Assembly (NCBI RefSeq): GCF_004339595.1
Contig: NZ_SMFU01000015.1
Location: forward strand, 1-64,000
Reading direction: 5' to 3'
DNA length: 64,000 bases
Origin: Marinobacterium mangrovicola
GTDB taxonomy: Bacteria; Pseudomonadota; Gammaproteobacteria; Pseudomonadales; Balneatricaceae
A program made the translations under genes and the position numbers. Shown here piece after piece: positions 27,052 to 35,245 of this stretch (position 1 is its first letter; every line of letters starts with the position of its first letter). A model generated the notes under the pieces. That model did not search any database, was not told the origin of the DNA, and worked only from the letters and a program-made list of their open reading frames with translations.

Positions 27052-28317
27052 ATGACCGACCTGACCCAATCGCTATGGACGGCGACCGCTCGCCCAGCCG
27101 AAAGCTACCCGGCCCTGACAGGGTCTCAGCGAGCAGATGTTGTGGTGATCGGCGCCGGTTTTACCGGACTGACCACAGCACTCAGACTGGCCGAGGGCGG
27201 CGCCAGGACGATTGTTATCGACAGCGTCGAGCCCGGCTTCGGCGCCAGCGGGCGTAATGGCGGCCAGGTCATTCCAGGATTGAAATACGACCCGGATCAG
27301 GTCGATCAGATGTTCGGCGAGGCCACCACCGACTTTATCGGCCGGGCCGCGGACACCGTGTTCGATCTGATCGACAAATACCGGATAGAGTGCAGTCCGG
27401 TCCGCAAAGGCTGGATCCAGCCCACGGTGAAACAGGATCATCTGCCCGGCCTGAAACGCAGAATGCTGCAGTGGCAGGCCCGGGGCTGCAAAAACGAGTG
27501 GCTCGATGCGGCGCGGATGCAGCAGCTCACCGGTAGCCCCTGCTTTGTCGGTGGCTGGATCGATTATCGTGCCGGCAGTCTGCACCCGCTCAATTTCGTA
27601 CGTGGCCTGGCACGCACTGCCGCTGATGCCTGCGTCACCATCAGCAGCCAGAGCAAAGCGACCAGCCTGAAACGCACAGGCGATAGCTGGGAGGTAAAAA
27701 CCTCTGCCGGCGCCCTGATCAGAGCGGAACAGGTGGTGATCGCCACCAACGGTTATTCCGGCAGCCTGCTGCCCAAACTAAGCGCCACCATCGTACCAGC
27801 CAGCAGTTTCCAGATCGCCAGCGAGCCACTTACCGAAGCGCAACTGAACGAAATTCTTCCCACCCGGGCGGTGGTTTCCGATACCCGTCGCCTGGCCAAC
27901 TATTTTCGCATCAGCCCGGATAACCGGCTGATGATCGGTGGGCGCGGCACATTCAGCGAACCCCGCAGCTTGAATGACTACAGCAAGATGATCTCCGATC
28001 GCCGCATGCTGTTCCCGCAATTCCCAGACCTCAAGATCGACTACGCCTGGTCAGGCCGGGTAGCAATGAACCGGGAACACCTGCCCCATATCCATCAGCC
28101 GATACCCGGTCTGACCGTCGCTCTGGGCTTTAACGGTCGCGGTGTCGCCATGGGCTGCTCTCTGGGCAGGGCTATTGGCGAGCACCTGCTTGATTCCCGT
28201 GTGGAGCTACCTCTTCCCTTCAGCAAAATGAAACCGCTCCCGCTGCATGCCTGCCATCCCTTCTATGCCACGCTGGCGATCTGGTATTACCGCCTGCGCG
28301 ACCAGCTGGAGAACTAA
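27052..28317 (+). CDS. FAD-dependent oxidoreductase, DAO family (second PuuB-like paralogue)
   Basis: A 421-residue flavoprotein with FAD motif VVVIGAGFTGLTTALRLAEGG, then GFGASGRNGGQ, and a C-terminal DYAWSGRVAMNREHLPHI and GFNGRGVAMGCSLG. It shares order and many motifs with the oxidase at 19720, so the two modules carry paralogous oxidases. It presumably oxidises the compound imported by the genes just upstream, at a C-N bond. The precise substrate is unknown. A terminator follows. Confidence 0.88.
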   Translation: MTDLTQSLWTATARPAESYPALTGSQRADVVVIGAGFTGLTTALRLAEGGARTIVIDSVEPGFGASGRNGGQVIPGLKYDPDQVDQMFGEATTDFIGRAADTVFDLIDKYRIECSPVRKGWIQPTVKQDHLPGLKRRMLQWQARGCKNEWLDAARMQQLTGSPCFVGGWIDYRAGSLHPLNFVRGLARTAADACVTISSQSKATSLKRTGDSWEVKTSAGALIRAEQVVIATNGYSGSLLPKLSATIVPASSFQIASEPLTEAQLNEILPTRAVVSDTRRLANYFRISPDNRLMIGGRGTFSEPRSLNDYSKMISDRRMLFPQFPDLKIDYAWSGRVAMNREHLPHIHQPIPGLTVALGFNGRGVAMGCSLGRAIGEHLLDSRVELPLPFSKMKPLPLHACHPFYATLAIWYYRLRDQLEN

Positions 28318-28346
28318 ACCTCCCCCATCCACTGTCGCACGCAAAC

Positions 28347-28376
28347 AAAAACGCCCCGAACAGGTCGGGGCGTTTT
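28347..28376. terminator. Bidirectional terminator between the oxidase and pssA
   Basis: AAAACGCCCCGA / TCGGGGCGTTTT around ACAGG is a perfect 12-bp stem with A and T ends. It serves both convergent genes. Confidence 0.93.
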
Positions 28377-28386
28377 GCAGGATCTT

Positions 28387-29157
28387 TTACTTCGCTGAAC
28401 GTGGCCGGCGGCGCCAGAGCCAGAGCAGCGGACCGGAGATCGCATACAGCAGAAACAGCACCCAGAGGAACAGTGCCGGGTTAGTCGCGATCACGGCAAC
28501 CACCAGAACGATGGCAGCCAGTTTGAGGAAGTGGATTCGGCCTTTGAAATCCACGTCCTTGAAGCTGTAGTAAAGAATGTTGCTGACCATCAGCACGCCG
28601 GAGAGCGCCACATACAGCGCAAAGCCATAGGCCCAGCCACTCGGATCAAACTCGTTGATGGTGCAGAACCAGATCAGACCCGCGATAGCAGCCGCAGCGG
28701 CCGGACTGGGCAGACCCATAAAGTAACGCTTGTCGATGGAGCCGATCTGCGTATTGAAACGCGCTAGGCGCAGCGCGCCGCCAGCGCAGTAGATAAAAGC
28801 AGCCACCCAGCCAATCTTGCCCAGGTCACTCAGCACCCAGGTGAAAGACACCAGCGCCGGTGCAATACCGAAAGACACCATATCAGACAGGGAGTCGTAT
28901 TCAGCACCAAACTTGCTCTGCGTTCCCGTCATCCTGGCCACACGCCCATCCAGGCCGTCGAACACCATCGCCAGGAAGATCGCCACGGCAGCGGCTTCGA
29001 AACGCCCACTCATTCCCGCTATCACAGCATAAAAACCGGCAAACAGGGCACCGGTGGTAAACAGATTGGGCAGCAGATAGATGCCGCGGGGTTTGCGCCC
29101 CTCCTGTCCGTTCTCAGCCGATTCGTTCTGCGGCTGCGGATCACTCGAGTCAGTCAT
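28387..29157 (-). CDS. pssA: CDP-diacylglycerol-serine O-phosphatidyltransferase
   Basis: Makes phosphatidylserine, the precursor of phosphatidylethanolamine, at the inner membrane. The 256-residue protein has the CDP-alcohol phosphotransferase signature in FDGLDGRVARMTGTQSKFG followed by EYDSLSDMVSFG (DG-x2-AR-x8-G-x3-D-x3-D). About seven helices follow a polar N-terminus rich in Asp, Ser, Gln and Glu. The start at 29157 has GGAG upstream; the open frame continues 24 codons further. This is the integral-membrane subclass. Confidence 0.93.
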   Translation of the reverse strand: MTDSSDPQPQNESAENGQEGRKPRGIYLLPNLFTTGALFAGFYAVIAGMSGRFEAAAVAIFLAMVFDGLDGRVARMTGTQSKFGAEYDSLSDMVSFGIAPALVSFTWVLSDLGKIGWVAAFIYCAGGALRLARFNTQIGSIDKRYFMGLPSPAAAAAIAGLIWFCTINEFDPSGWAYGFALYVALSGVLMVSNILYYSFKDVDFKGRIHFLKLAAIVLVVAVIATNPALFLWVLFLLYAISGPLLWLWRRRPRSAK

Positions 29158-29241
29158 AGGTCTCCGTCTCTTAAAGGCACTTGATGGCCGACATTCTACT
29201 CGACACCCGGCGCGCCGCCCAGCCGGCAAGGGGGGGTGATG

Positions 29242-30231
29242 TCAGAGAAAATTGCGTTGCAGAACACAGCTGGTTCGCTTGCCCAGTTTATTCCCGTGCA
29301 GCGAGATAAACCTGCTGGCCTGATCCCGCCCCCGGTCTCGCAGCTCATAAAGAAAGGTACGGCTGGTGTCGTACTTGGTAGACCGGTGCAGAGAGGCGAG
29401 AGTTTCATCCGGTCCAACCAGGTGGAAACGGAGATGGCGGAAGCGGCGCTCCAAACTGCCCAGCAGCCAGGGCCTGCGCTTGAGCCTTTGCTGCATCAAC
29501 ACCACGGCACGCATCTCGCGCATGAAGGCGGTTTGAAAACCCAGTTCAGCCACCCGGTCTGCTATCGCCTGGGACGATGTGGGCAGACTGGCGCGCTCCA
29601 TCGGCTGCAGCAGTACCATCAGCAGATCCAGGCTTTTGCCCTCCATCAGCAAGGGGTAGAGCACCGGATTTCCGGCAAAGCCGCCGTCCCAGTAATACCG
29701 ACCCTCAATTTCCACCGCCTGATGCAGCCGCGGAAGACAGGCGGACGCGAGCAGGTGCTCAACCTTCAGTTCACTCTCCCGGAACAGTTTCAGTTTGCCG
29801 TTTTCGATCGCCGTGGCTGCTATATAGAGCTTGAAAGGCGATGCCCGCCTCAGCGCCTCGAAATCGACACACTCTTCCAACAGGTCCCGCAGGGGGTTGA
29901 TATCGAAAGGGTTGAGGTCATAGGGAGAAAGATGTGAACTGATGCTTTGCCAGAGCCAGCCGACGGTATCGCCAAGTGCATTGGTGGAAAGGTTCACCGG
30001 CTGCATCAGCTCTTCCCAGAACAGCGCCAGCTGCTCTCGAGCCCCTTCTGCCCGGCTCTTGCGCCAGCCCTCGGCCAGCATCAGGGCGTTCATGGCACCG
30101 GCACTGGTCCCGCTGACACCCTCTATCTCGAACCAGGGCTCCTCCAGCAGGCGATCGAGCACCCCCCAGGTAAACGCACCATGGGCACCGCCTCCCTGAA
30201 GCGCCAGATTGAGCCGTATTCGATCTTTCAT
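29242..30231 (-). CDS. Patatin-like phospholipase
   Basis: A 329-residue lipid acyl hydrolase. The oxyanion-hole motif GGGAHG comes near residue 13, the nucleophile is in GVSGTSAGAMN, and the catalytic Asp is in YYWDGGFAGNP. Length and motif order are normal for bacterial patatins, which act on phospholipids; no secretion signal is visible. The start at 30231 (MKDRIRL) has GGAG upstream, eight codons inside the longest frame. It is near pssA but in a separate position, and a functional link is speculative. Confidence 0.9.
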   Translation of the reverse strand: MKDRIRLNLALQGGGAHGAFTWGVLDRLLEEPWFEIEGVSGTSAGAMNALMLAEGWRKSRAEGAREQLALFWEELMQPVNLSTNALGDTVGWLWQSISSHLSPYDLNPFDINPLRDLLEECVDFEALRRASPFKLYIAATAIENGKLKLFRESELKVEHLLASACLPRLHQAVEIEGRYYWDGGFAGNPVLYPLLMEGKSLDLLMVLLQPMERASLPTSSQAIADRVAELGFQTAFMREMRAVVLMQQRLKRRPWLLGSLERRFRHLRFHLVGPDETLASLHRSTKYDTSRTFLYELRDRGRDQASRFISLHGNKLGKRTSCVLQRNFL

Positions 30232-30307
30232 CCCTGGATCTCCAATTTTGTGCACTGCACAAAAATTGCGCTATAAAAAGCGAGGAGTCAAATGAAAGAA
30301 ATTGGAC

Positions 30308-30333
30308 GACCGCCCGATTTATGCGGGCGGGTT
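30308..30333. terminator. GC hairpin between the protoglobin and patatin genes
   Basis: ACCGCCCG / CGGGCGGG around an A/T loop. There is no T run on either side, so termination is only possible; it lies 54 bp past the protoglobin stop. Confidence 0.4.
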
Positions 30334-30386
30334 CCTGAGTGACGTCTACGAAACTAAGTTGGCGCGACTCTGCGCCAGGCTGGCAG

Positions 30387-30953
30387 TCAGCTATCTTTGT
30401 AAGCTGCGGCGAGGTTATTGAACAGCGCCCGGCTGATACCGGTGATCGCCATAAACTTTTCCAGCTCCTTCGCCAGCAACGAGGTCTGATAGGACTCCTG
30501 CATAATAATCAGGCAGAAACCGGTAACGGCACTGACCGCTTTCACCATCCGTCCCATCAGTTCGGGATCGTCAGCATAGAGTTTGGCGATTATTGGAATC
30601 AGGTGTTTCTGAATCAGCAGCGTACCACTGGCCATGAATTCCACTGGCAGGCTGACCTTCACGTGAACGTCGCCGACATGGTGCATGTATGAAGCGAAAT
30701 CCTCGTCGTAGGGACCGGAAAACACGCTATCCAGCCAGGCGTTATGGGTCGCTTTGAGTGCCGATATCCGCCCCTCCAGAAAGGGTTGGGCTGCGGGAAT
30801 CTGGCCCAGCTCCGCATAGAACTTATCGGTGACTTCTGGCAGGTAAGGCAGAAGCTTTGCGCCCTCTGCAAGCAGTAGCGCTTCGTCATCACTATCGAAT
30901 CCCGAATATTGCTTTCCATGCTGACTTAGCTTGGCGAAATCCATCTGGCTCAT
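30387..30953 (-). CDS. Protoglobin family protein
   Basis: A 188-residue single-domain globin of the protoglobin/globin-coupled-sensor class. The helical pattern, YAELGQIPAAQPFLEGRI and the segment MHHVGDVHVKVSLPVEFM are typical. H97 in that segment is the likely proximal heme ligand. No cyclase, kinase or MCP output domain is attached, so it may act as a stand-alone O2/NO/CO binder or signal through a partner. It is monocistronic with no functional neighbours evident. Confidence 0.85.
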   Translation of the reverse strand: MSQMDFAKLSQHGKQYSGFDSDDEALLLAEGAKLLPYLPEVTDKFYAELGQIPAAQPFLEGRISALKATHNAWLDSVFSGPYDEDFASYMHHVGDVHVKVSLPVEFMASGTLLIQKHLIPIIAKLYADDPELMGRMVKAVSAVTGFCLIIMQESYQTSLLAKELEKFMAITGISRALFNNLAAAYKDS

Positions 30954-31160
30954 TGATACACCTGTTTACGAACGAGAGTACGATCGGATATGGCGGACAC
31001 CATATCGAAGAAAAGAACGCCATTTTCTCACGCGCCTTCCCTGCGCCAAAGGCGATAGAAAGGATATACCGAAGCAAACTATTGATCAGGCTCAAGGATT
31101 ACCCAATTAATACATCTGGCACGCATGTTAGTCGTTAAGTCGACACAAAACTGCTGTACC

Positions 31161-31479
31161 GAGTCGCCGATTCCCAAAATAGCCTATCTCTCGCAAAGCC
31201 AGTGGCGGGAAATACCGCTGCTACTGTCTGAAAGCAAGATTGCACGCGGCCGAATCAACCGTTGGCTCAGCGAACGCGGTATCAAACCGAAGATTTACGC
31301 TCAAATTGCCGGGAATGAAGTGTTTGTCAGCATGGTTACTGGGGTTGGCATTGGCATGGTAACGATCATTGTGTTCGATAACAGACCACTGGCGGAAAGT
31401 TGCGGATTCTGGATCTTGAAACCGCACAAAAGCCTTATGAAACAGGCCTGATTGCGCGAAAAAACTCAAAAGCTCGCTG
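31161..31479 (+). pseudogene. C-terminal remnant of an IlvY-like LysR regulator
   Basis: The translation from about 31161 contains IPLLLSESKIARGRINRWL and RGIKPKIYAQIAGNEVFVSM, close to the effector domain of IlvY, the LysR activator of ilvC. After FDNRPLAE (near 31400) the resemblance continues in the next frame (RILDLETAQKPYETGLIARKNSKAR) and then reaches a stop. The N-terminal DNA-binding half is absent from the upstream 200 bp. A truncated, frameshifted copy is the simplest reading. ilvC is not in the window. Confidence 0.72.
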
Positions 31480-31547
31480 ATTTACGCCTTATGGTCGCTG
31501 CGCCAGGCCTCCTAAAGCCGAAAGCGCAGCCGCTATGATCGATCAGG

Positions 31548-31766
31548 CTATCGACCTTTGGGTTCCAATGTGGCGATGCGACACTGGGCGTCTTTATAGG
31601 GACCACCCACCCGTGACCAGCCATCACCAGGATCAAACTGACGACAAAGCCGATGACCATCGACCCGGCTTTCCCAAAGATACCAGGGAGCCGGCTTGGC
31701 GAAGGACTGAATCGCCCAGAGAGTTAAAAGACAAGCAAGAATGGCTACGGCCACCCGAATAAACAC
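31548..31766 (-). CDS. Small exported protein of unknown function
   Basis: A 72-residue protein with a clear signal peptide (about 1-23, ending QSFA) and a mature part of about 49 residues beginning KPAPWYLWESRVDGHRLC. It has two cysteines (LCRQ and AQCRI) that could form a disulphide in the periplasm. It starts with GTG, with GGAG upstream. The family is not named, but similar WYLW-(x)-S-(x)-DG proteins occur in related marine bacteria as I recall. It lies next to the IlvY remnant. Confidence 0.6.
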   Translation of the reverse strand: MFIRVAVAILACLLTLWAIQSFAKPAPWYLWESRVDGHRLCRQFDPGDGWSRVGGPYKDAQCRIATLEPKGR

Positions 31767-31850
31767 CGTCGGACTCCGCGTATATAAGCTAAGGGGTAAC
31801 TAACAGACACCTAAAGCCGGGTTCCGGTTCCATCCAGAACCCCGCCCGTT

Positions 31851-32678
31851 TTATCCCAGTTTTTTATGCAGGAAGGTCACCGTCCGGCTCCACGCCAACG
31901 CCGCATCCTCCTCGTCATAGCGGGAGCCGGTGGGGTTGGCAAAGGCGTGATCGGCCACGTACCAGTTCACCTCAAGATCGGTTTTACCCGCCTCGGCCAT
32001 CGCTTTCTCGAAGCCGCCCACCATCTCTTCATTGATATTGTTGTCCAGGGTGCCGAAATGACCCAGTACCGGGCTTTCCAGCGGTGCCAACTCCTCGGCA
32101 GTTTTAGCAACGCTACCGTAGTAAATCACCGTGGCATCCACCGGCGTGGCCAAAGAGGCATTCAACGACCAGCCGCCGCCAAAGCACCAGCCCAGGGTTG
32201 CCACCTTGCCGGTACTGTTGGGGTGCTGCTTAAGCCAATCGATCCAACCCACCAGCGTCTGCGTCGCCACCTCTGAATCCAGAGCCATACGCAGTGCGTT
32301 CGCCTCCTCGGGCGTGCTGCCATACTCGCCGTTATATAAATCCACCGCCAGTGCAGCAAAACCAAGCTGAGCCAGCTCCGCTGCCACCGCTTTGATCTGA
32401 TCGTTAAGGCCCCACCATTCATGGATAAGCAGCACGGTGGGCGCCTTGTCGACACCTTCAGGCAGTGCCAGATAAGCGTTCGCTGTCTGCCCGCCCGGCA
32501 GCGCCAGCGACACCTTTTCCATGCGCTCACCCGCGGCCTGTGCCAACTGGCTATCGGCCAGCACCACCGCCAGTGGCAGTGCCGCCATCCCTTTCAGAAA
32601 GGCACGACGCTGCTCAAGCGGCGCCGTAGGTAGAGGTTTGTCTGAATGTTTTTGTCCACAACCGGTGATATCGCACAT
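31851..32678 (-). CDS. Dienelactone hydrolase family protein with Tat-like signal
   Basis: A 275-residue alpha/beta hydrolase. The N-terminus carries QRRAFLKGMAALPLAVVLA, a twin-arginine type signal, after a short Cys-containing stretch (CDITGCGQKHSD). The mature domain has the DLH nucleophile Cys in GWCFGGGWS, the Asp near GTLDNN and the His in ADHAFANP. Most DLHs are cytosolic, so export would be noteworthy. Natural substrates of this broad family are often unknown. It is not linked to an aromatic degradation cluster here. Confidence 0.85.
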   Translation of the reverse strand: MCDITGCGQKHSDKPLPTAPLEQRRAFLKGMAALPLAVVLADSQLAQAAGERMEKVSLALPGGQTANAYLALPEGVDKAPTVLLIHEWWGLNDQIKAVAAELAQLGFAALAVDLYNGEYGSTPEEANALRMALDSEVATQTLVGWIDWLKQHPNSTGKVATLGWCFGGGWSLNASLATPVDATVIYYGSVAKTAEELAPLESPVLGHFGTLDNNINEEMVGGFEKAMAEAGKTDLEVNWYVADHAFANPTGSRYDEEDAALAWSRTVTFLHKKLG

Positions 32679-32729
32679 CTTCTCTCTCCTTTAGCCAAGA
32701 CCGTGCTCAAATTTTCAACACTGAGAACC

Positions 32730-32997
32730 AGGGAAGCTATGATTAAGTCTATAGCGTCTCAGCGTGGCATGAAGTGCCCAAGTACAAGGCGAGCTTTGCA
32801 GCCAATGGCCGTAGCCCTTGGCAAAAAGCTCAACGCCGTAGATGGGGGCTTCATGCCGCGCCCTTCGGGGCTTGCAGGCTGGCCCACTCTCTGTGTTGGA
32901 CTTTTTTTCCGTAGCACCACTACGCCGGCAAAAGTCCGCCTTGATAGTGATCCAGCCTGTAAGCCTGAGATGCCATGAACTTGTTCATAGTTTCCCT
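32730..32997. mobile_element. MITE-like element with 33-bp terminal inverted repeats
   Basis: Two 33-bp ends (32730-32762 and 32965-32997) are inverted copies with 26 of 33 bases identical (AGGGAA.CTATGA..AAGT and TCTCAG are conserved blocks). Inside are further arms: 32766-32780 with 32843-32857 (13 of 15 paired, GGCATGAAG/CTTCATGCC) and 32898-32914 with 32920-32937 (GGACTTTT and AAAAGTCC outer stem). The 268-bp element has no coding frame, and no clear target duplication was seen. It lies downstream of cynF. The MITE label is inferred from architecture. Confidence 0.55.
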
Positions 32998-33045
32998 AGA
33001 TAGACCCCAACCCTACCTCGAGTTCCATCGGCATCGCCCTCTGCC

Positions 33046-34926
33046 TCAGGCCGGAAGGCCCATCGAGCCGCCCTTGAAGCGCCTCGGGTCTATACCCTGC
33101 TTCTTCAAACGAGACGCCAGCGTCGTGGGTTTGAGGCCCAACAACATGGCGGCGCCATCCTGTCCGGACACCTTGCCACCACAGCATGTCAGCGCCTTGA
33201 TCATGTTCTCTCTCTCCTGCTGGGCCATCAGTCGTGCCGGCAGCACCTCCTGACCAGAGGCACTACTGCCACCCTCCTCCGGCAGGACCTCCTGCAGCTC
33301 CCTGAAGTGCAGCAGATCCCCTTTCGCCAGAATCACCTGGCGCTCGATCACATTTTCGAGTTCGCGAATATTGCCGGGCCAGTCATAACCTTGCAGCGCC
33401 TCCATCCCCGCATTCGAGATCTGTAGGCCGGCCTTGTTCGCGCGCTGCTCGGTACGCCGCAGAAAGTGCAGCGCCAGCTGAGGAATATCCTGTTTACGCC
33501 GCCGCAAAGGCTCAGACTCAATGGGAAATACGTTCAAACGGAAATATAGATCTTCACGAAACAGGCCATCGGCCACCAATTGACGAAGATTGCGGTTGGT
33601 GGCGCTGATAATGCGTACATCCACCTGGCGTGTTTTTGCCTCGCCGACGCGCTCAAACTGCTGCTCCTGCAACACCCGCAGCAGCTTGCCCTGCTGATGC
33701 AGCGGAATCTCACCAACCTCGTCGAGAAACAGGGTACCGCCATCGGCCAGTTCAAAGCGGCCGATGCGATCCTGAATAGCGCCGGTAAAAGCGCCCTTGG
33801 CGTGACCGAAAAATTCGCTCTCGAATAGATCCTCGGGGACGGCGGCGCAGTTCACCCTGATCAGCGAGCGACCGGCACGATCACTCATCTCATGAATCGC
33901 CCGGGCAATCAGCTCCTTACCGGTGCCCGACTCGCCATGAATCAGGACCGTCGAGTCAGTCGGCGCCACCATCTGTATCTGGTGGAAGGTGTTCTGGATG
34001 GCGTGGCTGCTGCCGATCAGCTGATGGTGATTGAACTCCGAGTTGAGCTCCTCCTGCAGATAGGCGTTTTCCAGCTCCAGCCGGTGCTTCAACGCCTGCA
34101 CCTCTTCCAGCACCTCCAGCAATCGGCGTCGGTCCGCCTTTTTCTGCGAAACATCGCGAAACACCACCACAGCGCCGACTATCTGGCCGTTTTCCTTAAT
34201 CGGCGTACTGGTGTACTCCACATCGATTGGCCGGCCATCCTTGCTCCAGAACACATCGTCTTCAACGCTATGTACCTCACCGTCACGGAAGGCAGCAAAA
34301 ATCGGGCAGCGCCGAGCATTGAAATTGGAGCCATCCGCGTGAGAGTGATGCACGGTGGAATGCATATTCTTCCCCGCCAATTCGGCAGCGGTATAACCAA
34401 GGATCTCCTGAGCCGCCGGGTTTACGAAGGTGGTGAGTCCCTCGGTATCGACCCCGTAGATCCCCTCGCCGGCCGCATCAAGCAGCAGCTGGTTCTCACG
34501 CTCAAACTCCTGGAACACCCGCGCCACCCGGTTCCAGTGACCCAGCCCATGGCTGTGATGGCGGCTCGCATCAGAGCGGTCGCGCAATGCCCGCAGCGCA
34601 TCCGCCGGCTGCAGACTCAGATAAAGGTGATGTTGATCACCGGCCCTCACACAGCGACCGGAAATCTCCTGACGCACAGGCTCCGCGTGGATCTCGATAC
34701 TCAACCGGTCGGTCCATCCCTGCCCTTTATCCAGCAGCTCCTGGGTAAAAATGATCAGCTCAGGAAAGCTCTTACCAAAAAGCGCACTGACCGGCATGGC
34801 CAGAACCTGCTTCTGGCTGCGTTCAAGCAACTGACAGCACTGCTGGTTGGCGCATACAACGGCATCACCGACCGCATCCACTACCAGTTGTGCGGTGGCC
34901 GAAACATCGAAGTGTCGATCGAACAT
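33046..34926 (-). CDS. cynF: Sigma-54 dependent regulator with PAS domains, probable CynF
   Basis: A 626-residue enhancer-binding protein. PAS-like domains lie at about 1-110 and 145-265 (the latter with GIYGVDTEGLTTFVNPAAQEILGY split over the motif), then a coiled linker. The AAA+ domain (about 300-540) shows Walker A GESGTGKE, the sigma-54 contact loop GAFTGA, and Walker B GTLFLDEVGE. A Fis-type HTH is at the C-terminus (about 585-620). It is divergent from cynABDS, the arrangement reported for cynF in Pseudomonas pseudoalcaligenes. It likely activates the cyn operon. Confidence 0.88.
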   Translation of the reverse strand: MFDRHFDVSATAQLVVDAVGDAVVCANQQCCQLLERSQKQVLAMPVSALFGKSFPELIIFTQELLDKGQGWTDRLSIEIHAEPVRQEISGRCVRAGDQHHLYLSLQPADALRALRDRSDASRHHSHGLGHWNRVARVFQEFERENQLLLDAAGEGIYGVDTEGLTTFVNPAAQEILGYTAAELAGKNMHSTVHHSHADGSNFNARRCPIFAAFRDGEVHSVEDDVFWSKDGRPIDVEYTSTPIKENGQIVGAVVVFRDVSQKKADRRRLLEVLEEVQALKHRLELENAYLQEELNSEFNHHQLIGSSHAIQNTFHQIQMVAPTDSTVLIHGESGTGKELIARAIHEMSDRAGRSLIRVNCAAVPEDLFESEFFGHAKGAFTGAIQDRIGRFELADGGTLFLDEVGEIPLHQQGKLLRVLQEQQFERVGEAKTRQVDVRIISATNRNLRQLVADGLFREDLYFRLNVFPIESEPLRRRKQDIPQLALHFLRRTEQRANKAGLQISNAGMEALQGYDWPGNIRELENVIERQVILAKGDLLHFRELQEVLPEEGGSSASGQEVLPARLMAQQERENMIKALTCCGGKVSGQDGAAMLLGLKPTTLASRLKKQGIDPRRFKGGSMGLPA

Positions 34927-34988
34927 ACCTTCCTCCCTGAAACCGTGCAGAGACCCGTTCTTTTCCCTGGTTCAAGTTCCGCGCCAGC

Positions 34989-35044
34989 TTACGATATTTC
35001 GTAAAAACACCTGACGAGATTTCGTAGTTAACGAGATCTCGTTA
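34989..35044. promoter_or_regulatory. Three 16-bp palindromes, candidate CynF enhancer sites
   Basis: Site 1 TTACGATATTTCGTAA (34989-35004), site 2 TGACGAGATTTCGTAG (35012-35027) and site 3 TAACGAGATCTCGTTA (35029-35044, perfect) share the half-sites ACGA and TCGT. They are centred about 23 and 17 bp apart and 80-120 bp upstream of the sigma-54 promoter, the normal distance for enhancer sites. They also sit just upstream of cynF, so autoregulation is possible. Confidence 0.7.
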
Positions 35045-35112
35045 TCTACCCCATCGCAGCCTTTAAGAAAATAAACACTCAAATTCAAATACTTAAATAC
35101 AAAAAGACCGTT

Positions 35113-35127
35113 TGGCATCGGACTTGC
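35113..35127 (+). promoter_or_regulatory. Sigma-54 (-24/-12) promoter of the cyn operon
   Basis: TGGCAT-N5-TTGC (35113-35118 and 35124-35127), preceded by T, is a close match to the TGGCAC-N5-TTGC consensus with the required GG and GC. It lies about 120 bp upstream of cynA and downstream of the palindromes. A/T-rich DNA between the two could assist looping. It pairs logically with the sigma-54 activator gene next door. Confidence 0.8.
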
Positions 35128-35245
35128 GTTAGCAGGGACAGCAAGGAAAACCTGGCCGGAGGCAGGTGATGGAAGCTGCCCTGTTTTCTGGCGAGCGCAC
35201 CATTTAGAACCAGAGCCCAACTTCACAACGAGAGGAAGCACGTTC

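Noticed and set aside
16810-28317. Reading the 17.9-28.3 kb region as a complete Puu putrescine pathway
   Set aside because: No gamma-glutamylputrescine synthetase, hydrolase or aldehyde dehydrogenase is in these operons, so the Puu name is used only for similarity of the oxidases and regulator.
29236-29937. 233-residue plus-strand open frame opposite the patatin gene
   Set aside because: Antisense shadow; the minus-strand frame has GGGAHG, GTSAG and DGG motifs in order.
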